A stretch of DNA of 64,000 bases, taken from assembly GCA_903904855.1 (NCBI GenBank), contig CAIVEH010000039.1, positions 42,592 through 106,591 of the forward strand, written 5' to 3'. The position numbers and the translations under genes are program-made. Of this stretch, positions 43,603 through 52,653 are shown one piece after another (position 1 is the first letter of the stretch; every line of letters begins with the position of its first letter). The DNA is from an uncultured Bacteroidota bacterium. GTDB lineage: Bacteria; Bacteroidota; Bacteroidia; Chitinophagales; Chitinophagaceae. A model generated the notes under the pieces. That model had not been told where the DNA came from, did no database searches, and worked only from the letters and a program-made list of their open reading frames with translations.

Positions 43603-43653
43603 CTATGATAGCCCGTATACAGGCTATCATAGCCTGTATACGGGCTATCATAG
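43603..43653. repeat. Perfect 51-bp inverted repeat
   Basis: Arms of 25 bp, starting CTATGATAGCCCGTATACAG, are exact reverse complements around a single central base. Each arm is also nearly palindromic (GATAGCC-x-GTATAC-x-GGCTATC), so the element is two mirrored 22-bp sites. It lies in a gene-free gap (43461-43767) between the RAYT and the next gene. Confidence 0.92.
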
Positions 43654-43767
43654 AAACTCATTTTGGCAAAACCAAAACCTCATTGGAACTTTGTTGCACA
43701 AAAATCAGATTTACCCGGAAGAATTAACTTCTGATCCTGAAAATCCTTTAATCCTAAAATCCTGATC

Positions 43768-44388
43768 ATGAAAGCAGAATTACAGCAACAGGCCAAAAAC
43801 CTCTACTTCGACACAAACCTCACCAAATCCGAAATTGCCGATAAGATAGGCGTAAACCGACGTACTATAATGCTTTGGTGTCGCCAGGGCAATTGGGACC
43901 GCCTCAAAATGTCTGCAAGGCATCTCCCTGCAATGGTTGCCGAGAAATGTTATTACCTCATTGATCATCTGGCCACTGAGCTGCTCACCGATGGAACAAA
44001 GCGGTCAATAACCAATAAAGATGCTGATGCAATCAATAAACTTGCCTCAGGTATTAAAAAACTCAAAAACCGCAACTCGGTTAATGAATGTATGGAAATG
44101 TTCAATTTCTTTCTCGAAGACCTGAAAAACCACGATGTACAATTGGTTGAAACCATCAGGCCGCATATGGAGCGATATATCCGTTCACGAAACGATGTAG
44201 AGATCAACGATTTTCTTTTGGAAGAATTCAACAACGAAGGCTATATCTCTTGGGACAGTAGAGCAAGTGATGAAAAAATCTGGGATAAAATGGATAAAGA
44301 AGCTCTTGAACAGGAACTGCAAATAACCCCCGACTATGACGCGGCTATAGAAAACTGGCAAAATCCGCGGAAGGAATTAATTGTATAA
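43768..44388 (+). CDS. HTH protein resembling phage terminase small subunits
   Basis: A 206-residue protein. The N-terminus has a helix-turn-helix in the style of phage terminase small subunits (NLTKSEIADKIGVNRRTIML, then WCRQGNWDRLKMSARHLPAM). The next part (EKCYYLIDHLATELL, KLASGIKKLKNRNSVNECME, MFNFFLEDL) is helical and resembles Bacteroidota phage-associated proteins. The C-terminal 60 residues are acidic. No large subunit, portal or other phage gene is nearby, so it may be a relic of a lost element or a cellular regulator. Confidence 0.6.
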   Translation: MKAELQQQAKNLYFDTNLTKSEIADKIGVNRRTIMLWCRQGNWDRLKMSARHLPAMVAEKCYYLIDHLATELLTDGTKRSITNKDADAINKLASGIKKLKNRNSVNECMEMFNFFLEDLKNHDVQLVETIRPHMERYIRSRNDVEINDFLLEEFNNEGYISWDSRASDEKIWDKMDKEALEQELQITPDYDAAIENWQNPRKELIV

Positions 44389-45000
44389 TATGGCAACGTG
44401 GGCAATAGTAGGCCTGTGATATTTTTGTGATACGGATGTGATATTTTTCCGGCTTAATTCATTGATAATCATACATAACACCCTGAAATTTTTTTATTTT
44501 TTTCTGTGTGATAATTTCGTCTTTTATAATGTATTTTGCGGATTTCTCCGATTTATTCTGCCTTGTTTCCCGGCAAAAACAAGATATAAAGTTGAAATTT
44601 GTACACTCCGGTCGGAGATTTTAATGAGTTTGACTAGGGTCTGTAGTGATCGTGCCGATAGGAACCTGTATTAAGCCTGTCGAAGCAATTTTTTAAACAA
44701 AAAAATTATACATATGAAAACAACAAGTTACATCTGACAAAACTTTAAAACCGGGATATCTGTGAAGATAATTGAAGTGTTTTTACAGGTTTTTGCAAAC
44801 AAATAAAGTAAACCGAAAATATGTAAACCAAATCAGAGAGAGTCTTTGAATGAAGCAAACATATAGCAATCACCAAACAACTGTTCCCTGTTCAGCGCCT
44901 GATAAAAATCACCCACATGGTCTGGAAAAATAACATCCTCATTTACTCCATTTATGTTATTTTTGCAGCCTGTTTTAATTATTTCATAAAAAGATAACGT
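44389..45000. promoter_or_regulatory. Long gene-free leader of pckA with a promoter element
   Basis: No convincing gene; the one hydrophobic frame near 44438 is low-complexity. A TATTTTTG element at 44958-44965, 35 nt before the pckA ATG, fits the -7 consensus. The long gap may carry regulation of pckA, but no recognised riboswitch or operator was seen. Confidence 0.5.
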
Positions 45001-46614
45001 ATGCAGGAATTTGGCAAAAAGAATCCATCAGTTAATTTATCTGATCTGGGTCTGAATGTTGCAACCGCTCACTGGAATTGCTCTCCGGATGAACTGGTGC
45101 AATCTGCTCTGGCGCTGGGCCAGGGAGTATTGAATGACACAGGGGCATTATGTGTAAATACAGGAAAGTTTACCGGGCGCTCTCCCAAGGATAAATTTAC
45201 TGTTAAGGATGCCATTACTGAACATAGTGTCGACTGGGGTGATGTAAATATCCCTTTTACACCTGAGGCTTTCGATAAGCTATATGATAAGGTATGCGCC
45301 TACATGGCCGGCAAAGAAGTATGGATCCGCGATTCATATGCATGTGCCGACCCCGCTTATCGTCTCAACGTCCGCGTGGTTAATGAAACGCCATGGGCCA
45401 ACCTGTTTTGCAACGACCTCTTTCTGCGTCCTACCGATGCCGAAATAACTACTCAAAACCACGACTGGCTTATACTTCAGGCACCCGGTTTCCTCGCCGA
45501 TCCTGCTACCGACGGAACCCGTCAGGGCAACTTTACTATTGTAAATTTTACACGTAAAGTTATTCTTATAGGTGGCTCTGCTTATACCGGCGAAATGAAG
45601 AAAGGCATCTTCGGTGTGCTTAACTTCATTATGCCGCACGATCATAAAGTACTGAGCATGCATTGCAGCGCCAATGAAGGCAAAAATGGCGATGTAGCCC
45701 TGTTCTTCGGTCTCAGCGGTACTGGTAAAACAACCCTAAGCGCCGACCCTAACCGTGCTTTGATCGGTGATGATGAGCATGGCTGGGCCGATAAAACAGT
45801 CTTTAATTTCGAAGGCGGCTGCTATGCCAAATGTATTGACCTGAGCCACGAAAAAGAGCCTGAAATTTATGCAGCTATCAAGCCGGGTGCTTTGTTGGAA
45901 AACATCAATTTTTATCCAAACAGCAACGTTGTTGACTATGCCGATGCACGTATCACAGAGAATACACGCGCTGCATACCCAATAGATCATATAGCCAATT
46001 CCAAGCAGCCGTCTTATGGTGGCTTGCCAAAAAATATCTTCTTCCTTACATGCGATGCCTTTGGTATTCTGCCTCCTATTTCTAAGCTCACAAAGGCGCA
46101 GGCTATGTATCACTTCATCAGTGGTTATACAGCTAAAGTTGCTGGTACCGAAGTTGGTGTTACAGAACCTCAGACTACTTTCTCAGCTTGCTTTGGCCGC
46201 GTATTCCTGCCACTGCACCCGGCAAAATATGCCGAACTTCTTGGCAAGAAACTCGAAGCTGATCCAAGCATCAATGTATGGCTGGTAAATACCGGCTGGA
46301 GTGGTGGCGCTTATGGCACCGGCAGCCGCATGAAGCTGAAATATACCCGCAGCATGATCACTGCAGCTATGAATGGCCTGCTGGACAATGTAGCTTGCGA
46401 ACCACATCCTGTTTTCGGAATACTGATGCCAAATACCGTTCCTGATGTGCCAACTGAAATACTGGTACCACGCAATACCTGGGCCGATAAAGAAGCTTAC
46501 GATAAAAAGGCCAATGAACTGGCTCAGTTATTCGTAAAGAACTTTGCTAAGTATGCCGATCAGGCTAATGACGAGATCCGCTCTGCTGCTCCTGTTGTTA
46601 TGGTAGGTGCTTAA
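45001..46614 (+). CDS. pckA: ATP-dependent phosphoenolpyruvate carboxykinase
   Basis: Converts oxaloacetate and ATP to phosphoenolpyruvate, the first step of gluconeogenesis, or the reverse for succinate formation. The 537-residue length is normal. The P-loop GLSGTGKTTLSADPNR, GRSPKDKF near the N-terminus, the DDEHGWADKTVFNFEGGCY stretch and the RMKLKYTRSMITA region are family hallmarks of the ATP type. It has its own promoter and terminator. The neighbouring acetate/propionate genes downstream suggest growth on organic acids. Confidence 0.97.
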   Translation: MQEFGKKNPSVNLSDLGLNVATAHWNCSPDELVQSALALGQGVLNDTGALCVNTGKFTGRSPKDKFTVKDAITEHSVDWGDVNIPFTPEAFDKLYDKVCAYMAGKEVWIRDSYACADPAYRLNVRVVNETPWANLFCNDLFLRPTDAEITTQNHDWLILQAPGFLADPATDGTRQGNFTIVNFTRKVILIGGSAYTGEMKKGIFGVLNFIMPHDHKVLSMHCSANEGKNGDVALFFGLSGTGKTTLSADPNRALIGDDEHGWADKTVFNFEGGCYAKCIDLSHEKEPEIYAAIKPGALLENINFYPNSNVVDYADARITENTRAAYPIDHIANSKQPSYGGLPKNIFFLTCDAFGILPPISKLTKAQAMYHFISGYTAKVAGTEVGVTEPQTTFSACFGRVFLPLHPAKYAELLGKKLEADPSINVWLVNTGWSGGAYGTGSRMKLKYTRSMITAAMNGLLDNVACEPHPVFGILMPNTVPDVPTEILVPRNTWADKEAYDKKANELAQLFVKNFAKYADQANDEIRSAAPVVMVGA

Positions 46615-46640
46615 TGAAAAAAGATTACTTGAGTTGTGAT

Positions 46641-46668
46641 ATAAAAGCCGCCTGCGGGTGGCTTTTAT
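46641..46668 (+). terminator. Terminator of pckA
   Basis: ATAAAAGCC (46641-46649) pairs with GGCTTTTAT (46660-46668), extended by CC/GG and a G-U pair around a 4-nt loop. Confidence 0.85.
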
Positions 46669-46679
46669 TTTCAGTTGTG

Positions 46680-47912
46680 TCAGCTGATTGGTTCTGGCAT
46701 CTCCTGCTGCTGCCACCACATGAAGAACAGATATACAAATACCCCGTACTGAACTTCTAGCACAGGTTCTATTAGTAGTTGGGATAACAGAAGAAGCCAT
46801 ACAATGAAGGTAAAGAAGCTTTTTCGGTTCCTCCTGAGTAAGGTAAGCGGATAAAAAGCCCAGGCAGCAAATAGCAGCATAGCAGGTATACCACAGCCAA
46901 GAGCAATGATGAGAAACTGGTTATGCGGAAGCAGCCGGGCTTTATCATCCACCTGCGGATAATATTTTTGGTAGCCCTTTTTCATTTCTGCCATCATATC
47001 ACCGCAGCCCACACCAAGAAGTGGATGTTCCTGAATACTTTCTATTGCCAGCTTGTACGACATCAGCCTGTTCACATCGCCATACTTCCCCGATCGGTCG
47101 CCTTCTTTCAGCATGGTCCATGCATAGCCTATGTAGTCCTGCCTTTCGCTGAAGGTGGGTATGAGCCTTGTAGCAATGATCAGTATTAAAGGAATTGACA
47201 AAATAACAATAATGCCAGCTAGTTTCTTTTTTACTAAAGATATGTAAACCCCCCAGGCTGCTATAAAGACATATATAGCCAGCAACCCACTCTTTGCTGC
47301 TAAAATATGGAGATAGATAAAAATTACAGAAACAATAAGGGCAATAGCCCATTTTATACTTCTTATTTGCAGTCTTGGCCATAGATATACACACCAGATA
47401 AAAAAGAGAGCAAGTGCCATACTGAAACGCACATGGTCTTGCGAGCAGGGTGTAGGTAAGAGTACTGATACCCGGTAGCCTTGTATATACTTATCATACT
47501 CGGTAAACAGGAATGAAAGGCTGTAGCCTACACCAGCGATCAATATAGCCCCGATCAATAAAGTGAGCTTTTGAATTTGCTCCCGTCTGAAAGCCGGCAT
47601 AAAACCACAGGCAAGCGGAAACAATACAAGCGGGAATTTAACCTGGAAACTCCGCTCCCAATATGCTTTATCAGTGCTCCAGAAATAAGAAAGCGCTACA
47701 ATAGCCAGCCATGACATACCCAGCAGCCACCACCTGTTCTTAAACCACTTTGCCGGTGGTATGTCTCTGAGTGCATTCACGCAAAACAGCATCATGCTTA
47801 TGGACAGCATAACCTGGTTCACCAGGAACCCGGTCATCATTCCCAATATGCATATAAAAGCAATATTGGATTTATCTAACAGCTTATTATTTAGAAAAGT
47901 ACTTTTGCTCAC
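46680..47912 (-). CDS. O-antigen ligase/polymerase family membrane protein
   Basis: A 410-residue polytopic membrane protein with about eleven hydrophobic segments. A motif-bearing loop (IQEHPLLGVGCGDMMAEMKK, followed by LPHNQFLIIALGCGIPAMLL) is characteristic of the Wzy_C/O-antigen ligase family that joins sugar chains to lipid A or proteins, or extends capsule. The start is probably a GTG (47910-47912), as no ATG lies in frame between the upstream stop and it. It is divergent from meaB with a 40-bp gap. A WecA-like transferase lies 1 kb beyond, on the other strand. Confidence 0.85.
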   Translation of the reverse strand: MSKSTFLNNKLLDKSNIAFICILGMMTGFLVNQVMLSISMMLFCVNALRDIPPAKWFKNRWWLLGMSWLAIVALSYFWSTDKAYWERSFQVKFPLVLFPLACGFMPAFRREQIQKLTLLIGAILIAGVGYSLSFLFTEYDKYIQGYRVSVLLPTPCSQDHVRFSMALALFFIWCVYLWPRLQIRSIKWAIALIVSVIFIYLHILAAKSGLLAIYVFIAAWGVYISLVKKKLAGIIVILSIPLILIIATRLIPTFSERQDYIGYAWTMLKEGDRSGKYGDVNRLMSYKLAIESIQEHPLLGVGCGDMMAEMKKGYQKYYPQVDDKARLLPHNQFLIIALGCGIPAMLLFAAWAFYPLTLLRRNRKSFFTFIVWLLLLSQLLIEPVLEVQYGVFVYLFFMWWQQQEMPEPIS

Positions 47913-47952
47913 AGTTATCTTTCACAGTTAAAACGGACAAATCAAATTTTTA

Positions 47953-48873
47953 GTGCGAACGGATTTAAAACAACTTCAGGAACAGATAAGGGCAGGCAAT
48001 TTTCTGGCCCTTGCAAGAGGCATAACCATAGTTGAAAACGAACTGGATGGTTATGAATCTTTATTGCTGCATCTTCATGAAAACCGCCGTGCACGCTTTA
48101 TAGGGATTACTGGCCCTCCGGGGGCCGGCAAAAGTACACTGGTAAATGCACTGCTGCACCAATGGCTCAAAGAAAATAAAAAAATAGCTGTTATCGCTGT
48201 CGACCCTTCTTCCCCGTTCAATTATGGCGCTCTGCTGGGCGACCGGATAAGGATGAGTGAATACTATACCAACCCAAACATTTTTATCAGGTCACTGGCC
48301 ACCAGAGGGGCATTGGGTGGGCTTAGTGGAAAGATAATTGAGATAACAGATATAGTAAAAGAGGCCCCTTTCGATCTTGTACTGGTGGAAACAGTAGGCG
48401 TTGGTCAGAGTGAGGTGGAAATAGCCGGCCTGGCCGATTGCACTATTGTAACCCTGGTACCCGAGGCCGGCGATGAAGTGCAGACCCTAAAGGCTGGCAT
48501 AATGGAAATAGCCAATATATTTGTTGTCAATAAGGCCGACCGGGACGGTGCTGAAGGCCTTTACCGCAACCTGAGAATGCTTACTCATGAAAAAGCAGGA
48601 ATGGAATCAGAAACGCCCGTTTTAAAAACTATTGCAACAGAAAATTATGGCATTGAACTATTGGGTAAAGAGATTCTCAACTTCCTGGAAAAGCAGGAAA
48701 CTATACCTGAAAAGAGGCTGCAACTGCTCACAGAAAAGTGCTGGAGGCTGATACAGGAGCAAAGAATGAAAAAAATTGATCAGAAAAAAATGGTGCATGA
48801 ACTGGCACTTGCAGCAGTACAAAATGATTTTAATCTATATGCATTTACAAGGTCATTTCTTGCTCAATCCTGA
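47953..48873 (+). CDS. meaB: MeaB/ArgK-type G3E GTPase (methylmalonyl-CoA mutase chaperone)
   Basis: Protects and reloads B12-dependent methylmalonyl-CoA mutase, the enzyme that feeds propionyl-CoA into the TCA cycle. The 306-residue protein has Walker A GPPGAGKSTLVNALLHQW, VIAVDPSSPFNYGALLGDR, TRGALGGLSGKI, VETVGVGQSEVEIAGLAD and NKADRDGAEG. The start is a GTG. The mutase genes are not in the window, but a propionyl-CoA synthetase lies 10 kb downstream, in line with propionate use. Confident assignment. Confidence 0.93.
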   Translation: MRTDLKQLQEQIRAGNFLALARGITIVENELDGYESLLLHLHENRRARFIGITGPPGAGKSTLVNALLHQWLKENKKIAVIAVDPSSPFNYGALLGDRIRMSEYYTNPNIFIRSLATRGALGGLSGKIIEITDIVKEAPFDLVLVETVGVGQSEVEIAGLADCTIVTLVPEAGDEVQTLKAGIMEIANIFVVNKADRDGAEGLYRNLRMLTHEKAGMESETPVLKTIATENYGIELLGKEILNFLEKQETIPEKRLQLLTEKCWRLIQEQRMKKIDQKKMVHELALAAVQNDFNLYAFTRSFLAQS

Positions 48874-48969
48874 TGGATATGGAAAGAGATTATGACCAGG
48901 AAAAAAATTGGTAAGCCTGAATTGATATTTTTGTGAAATAAAGAGCCTGCTACTAACGTTAATCAACCG

Positions 48970-50070
48970 ATGTTTAATTCAATACCTCCTTACATATTAT
49001 ACCTTATATCAGCGCTCTCATCTGTTCTTATCAGCAGCTATTCTGTAAGGAAGATTCTATATATTACCCGCAACCGGAAAATTTATGATCTGCCTGATGA
49101 TACGCGGAAGTTACATGGCGCCAATACTCCAAGCCTTGGAGGAATAGGTATATTTATTGGCTACATTATGGTTGCCTTGGTATTCTGGCCACCAAAAAAC
49201 CTGCCTGCTGCTTATTTTTTACCTTCCTCAGTTCTACTTTTTTTTACGGGCGTTTATGATGATCTTATGAACATGAGGCCCTATAAAAAACTGGTTGCCC
49301 AGTTGCTGGCTTCTGTTATTACCATTTTCCTGGCAGATATACGGATTACTTCATTATACGGATTGGCTGGTATAGAAACACTACCCTATTGGATAAGTCT
49401 CGGTATTACTGTCATAGGATGTGCTCTTTTTATCAATGCGTTCAATTTCATTGATGGTATAGATGGCCTTGCGTGCGGCCTTGCCATTTTATATTCCTGC
49501 ATTTTGGGTGTATTGTTTGCACCTCATCACGAGAATCTCGCTGTTTTATCTTTTTGCCTTGCAGGTGGCACTGCAGGCCTTTTAATCTATAATTATTCTC
49601 CTGCCAAAATATATATGGGCGATACCGGCTCTATGCTGTTGGGGTTTACGCTGTTCATACTATCTGTCGTTTTCCTGAAAGTTTGTGCTGCTGATCAGTT
49701 GTTTAGTAGTGCTGGTATGAGCAGGCCATTTAATGAACTGATTCATTCAGAACGTGGAGCGTTTATAGTAATGGCTTCCTTGCTGTTCTTCCCTGTTTTT
49801 GATGCGATAAGAGTATTCATCTTAAGATTATCCCGGGGCAGGTCGCCACTGAAAGCCGACCGTTCCCACATCCACTTTTATCTGCTGGATGCAGGTTTTG
49901 GCCATACCCGATCAGTATTGATACTCATTACCACCAATATACTCATAATAGCATCTGCATTCCTTATGCAGGACTATAACCCTTTGCTCAGCTTGGTGTG
50001 CATGACAGTGCTGGCATCTCTAACTCTTATGATTATCTATTGGCTCAGACAGAAAAAACAAGGCAAATAA
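48970..50070 (+). CDS. Undecaprenyl-phosphate sugar-1-phosphate transferase (WecA/MraY family)
   Basis: A 366-residue membrane enzyme that loads a sugar phosphate on undecaprenyl phosphate to start a glycan. Family motifs: the first acidic pair in VYDDLMNMRPYKKL, then INAFNFIDGIDGLACGL, YMGDTGSMLLG and DRSHIHFYLLDAG. About eleven hydrophobic helices. It belongs with the WecA rather than the MraY type judging by length and the HIHF motif. Possibly linked to the O-antigen ligase near 47 kb. Ends 13 nt from the convergent acs. Confidence 0.88.
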   Translation: MFNSIPPYILYLISALSSVLISSYSVRKILYITRNRKIYDLPDDTRKLHGANTPSLGGIGIFIGYIMVALVFWPPKNLPAAYFLPSSVLLFFTGVYDDLMNMRPYKKLVAQLLASVITIFLADIRITSLYGLAGIETLPYWISLGITVIGCALFINAFNFIDGIDGLACGLAILYSCILGVLFAPHHENLAVLSFCLAGGTAGLLIYNYSPAKIYMGDTGSMLLGFTLFILSVVFLKVCAADQLFSSAGMSRPFNELIHSERGAFIVMASLLFFPVFDAIRVFILRLSRGRSPLKADRSHIHFYLLDAGFGHTRSVLILITTNILIIASAFLMQDYNPLLSLVCMTVLASLTLMIIYWLRQKKQGK

Positions 50071-50083
50071 CAACATATCCTGA

Positions 50084-51997
50084 TTATATCCGTCCACTCT
50101 TAATTTCATCTACCACACCAGGGTCCAGCAATGTTGTGGTATCTCCCAGGTTTTCAAAATCAGATTCGGCAATTTTGCGCAGTATGCGACGCATTATTTT
50201 ACCACTCCTTGTCTTAGGAAGACCAGTTACAAATTGTATCTTATCTGGGCGGGCAATAGGACCTATGATGCGGGTTACTGTTTGCATAATATCCTGGCGG
50301 GTCAGGTCTTCATCGCCATGAGTGTTGCTATACACCACATATGCGTATATACCTTGCCCCTTAATATCATGAGGATAGCCGACTACAGCGCTCTCAACAA
50401 CACCAGCGTGCATGTTGATGGCATTTTCTACCTCAGCAGTACCAATGCGATGCCCGCTCACATTGAGTACATCATCTACCCGTCCGGTTATGCGGTAGTA
50501 ACCATTCTCATCCCTGTAGCAGCCATCTCCGGTAAAATATAAGCCCGGATAGGTGGCAAAATAAGTAGTCCGGCAACGTTCATGATCGCCGTAGGTTGTT
50601 CGGATAATTGAGGGCCACGGGAATTTTATACACAGGTTACCACTTACACTATTGCCTGATATTTCAACCCCCTGCTCATCCACCAGCATGGGTTGTACTC
50701 CCGGAAGAGGTAAAGTAGCATATGAAGGTTTGGAAGGTGTTACCCCAGCCATATTGGATATGAGTATGCCACCGGTTTCTGTTTGCCACCATGTGTCCAC
50801 AATAGGGCATTTACCTTTACCTATATTATCTGAGAACCAATGCCATGCTTCTTCATTAATAGGCTCTCCTACTGAACCCAGCACTTTAAGGCTACTCAGG
50901 TCATGATTTTGCACAGGCCCCAGCCCATAGCCCATCAGGCTCCTGATTGCAGTTGGTGCTGTGTATAATATGTTCACCCTGAACTTATCTATTATATCCC
51001 AGAAGCGGCCGGCATTAGGCCATGTTGGCACTCCCTCAAACATCAGCGAGGTAGCACCGGCACCAAGCGGACCATACAATATGTAGCTATGACCGGTAAT
51101 CCATCCTATATCAGCAGTGCAGAAATGAACGTCTCCGGGCTTATATTGAAAAACATTGACAAAACTATAGGTAGTATAGACCATGTATCCGCCACAGGTA
51201 TGTACCACGCCCTTGGGCTTACCGGTAGATCCCGATGTGTATAGTATAAACAACGGATCTTCTGCATCCATTTCCACCGCCGGAAAATCAGGGTTGCCCA
51301 TGGTCTCAACTTTGTTGATTTCATCATCCCACCACACATCCCTTCCCTTGATCATACTTATAGGTGTATGAGTGCGTGTAAGTACAATAACTCTCTTTAC
51401 AAATCTGCATTGTACAAGTGCGTCATCAATCACTCCCTTCAGTGGTATAACCTTATTGCCCCTGAATGCACCATCACAGGTAATAATATAATTAGCCTGG
51501 GCATCCTGCAGCCTGTCGGCAATACTCTGTGCACTGAACCCGCCAAAGATAACCGAATGTATTGCTCCTATACGGGCACATGCAAGCACAGCCACCGCCA
51601 GTTCAGGCACCATACCCATATATATACAGACACAATCGCCTTTTTTAACACCATTGTTCTTAAGCACATTGGCCATTTGCACTACTTTGTGGTGCAGGTC
51701 GCGGTAGGTTATGATACGATGGTGTTCTTCGGGGTCATTAGGTTCCCAGATGATGGCAGGCTTATTGCCTAAAGTACCCAGATGCCTGTCGAGACAGTTT
51801 TCTGTAATATTCAGCCGTGCGCCTTTGAACCATTTGATATCAGGGTCTTTAAAATTCCATTCGAGTACGCTATCCCAGCGTTTCCGCCATAAGAATGAAG
51901 ATGCGACTTTGGCCCAGTAACCCTCCGGGTCTTCCACGCTCTTTGTCCATGCTGCCTGGTATTCCTCGTGGTTCTTTATCTGATATGGATATGACAT
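50084..51997 (-). CDS. acs: Acetyl-CoA synthetase
   Basis: Activates acetate to acetyl-CoA with ATP. The ATG at 51995-51997 gives 637 residues starting MSYPYQIKNHEEYQAAW, the standard N-terminal Acs domain; six extra residues of the longer frame are dropped. AMP-binding motifs include ILYTSGSTGKPKGVVHTCGG, and the acetylatable lysine lies in LPKTRSGKIMRRILRK. A start for the InsA-like regulator on the other strand lies 125 nt away. Likely part of an acetate use cluster with the genes to 61 kb. Confidence 0.94.
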   Translation of the reverse strand: MSYPYQIKNHEEYQAAWTKSVEDPEGYWAKVASSFLWRKRWDSVLEWNFKDPDIKWFKGARLNITENCLDRHLGTLGNKPAIIWEPNDPEEHHRIITYRDLHHKVVQMANVLKNNGVKKGDCVCIYMGMVPELAVAVLACARIGAIHSVIFGGFSAQSIADRLQDAQANYIITCDGAFRGNKVIPLKGVIDDALVQCRFVKRVIVLTRTHTPISMIKGRDVWWDDEINKVETMGNPDFPAVEMDAEDPLFILYTSGSTGKPKGVVHTCGGYMVYTTYSFVNVFQYKPGDVHFCTADIGWITGHSYILYGPLGAGATSLMFEGVPTWPNAGRFWDIIDKFRVNILYTAPTAIRSLMGYGLGPVQNHDLSSLKVLGSVGEPINEEAWHWFSDNIGKGKCPIVDTWWQTETGGILISNMAGVTPSKPSYATLPLPGVQPMLVDEQGVEISGNSVSGNLCIKFPWPSIIRTTYGDHERCRTTYFATYPGLYFTGDGCYRDENGYYRITGRVDDVLNVSGHRIGTAEVENAINMHAGVVESAVVGYPHDIKGQGIYAYVVYSNTHGDEDLTRQDIMQTVTRIIGPIARPDKIQFVTGLPKTRSGKIMRRILRKIAESDFENLGDTTTLLDPGVVDEIKSGRI

Positions 51998-52122
51998 AAT
52001 CTTGTTTTTTAGCACTGATTACACTGCATAGTTACAAATTCATTCAGTATAGTGGATTATATTTTCTGGTAAATTGGTATAGTTATGCTAAATAAGTATA
52101 GCAAAGCAATTAATTTTAAACC

Positions 52123-52545
52123 ATGAAAGATATTTTCTGCCCGAAATGCAAGGAGAATAATATTGTGAAAAGCGGACTTGCCAAAGGCAAACAACGCTAT
52201 AAATGCCAGAATTGCAACTACTACTTTTCAGTAATGAAAGAGGGAAAAAGTATAGACCCTTATTATGTTATAAAAGCCTTGCAGCTTTATCTTGAAGGAG
52301 TAACGCTGAGAGAAATAGAAAGGATACTTGGAGTAAGCCATGTATCGGTAATGAACTGGATAAGGAAGTATAACATAAAGGCTCCTGAAAATTTTGATTA
52401 CAGACCTACTTACAAAGTACTTACCCATTCTGAACTTGTAAGTTTCTTCAACAATAAGGAATCACTGAAAGCCTCAGGATGCGTAATTACTGAGCTTGGC
52501 GATAAGTTTATGGTTATAAAATGGGAGCGATACAGGAGAAACTAA
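52123..52545 (+). CDS. InsA-like zinc-ribbon HTH protein, probably a domesticated regulator
   Basis: A 140-residue protein with a zinc ribbon (Cys6, Cys9, Cys28, Cys31: FCPKCK and YKCQNCNYYF) and a homeodomain-like HTH (LEGVTLREIERILGVSHVSV, then MNWIRKYN). This pair is found in the InsA part of IS1-type transposases. No InsB catalytic part, inverted repeats or frameshift window follow. It is divergent from acs and just upstream of the porin and symporter genes, where a regulator would be expected. The C-terminal 45 residues (VITELGDKFMVIKWERYRRN) are short and basic. Function as regulator is inferred. Confidence 0.75.
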   Translation: MKDIFCPKCKENNIVKSGLAKGKQRYKCQNCNYYFSVMKEGKSIDPYYVIKALQLYLEGVTLREIERILGVSHVSVMNWIRKYNIKAPENFDYRPTYKVLTHSELVSFFNNKESLKASGCVITELGDKFMVIKWERYRRN

Positions 52546-52653
52546 ATACAAAAACCATACACTTACCAGAGGTATATATAGGAGTTTCAAAGTAGTTGAT
52601 TTCTGTGAAGATTTGTTGTGTAATCTTTTATTCTTCACGAAAAATTAACGGAA

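Noticed and set aside
43374..43727. A 117-codon frame through the REP and the 51-bp palindrome
   Set aside because: It starts inside the RAYT end and its sequence reflects the palindromes.
44438..44674. A 78-codon Phe-rich frame before pckA
   Set aside because: Low-complexity composition with no ribosome-binding site or plausible fold.
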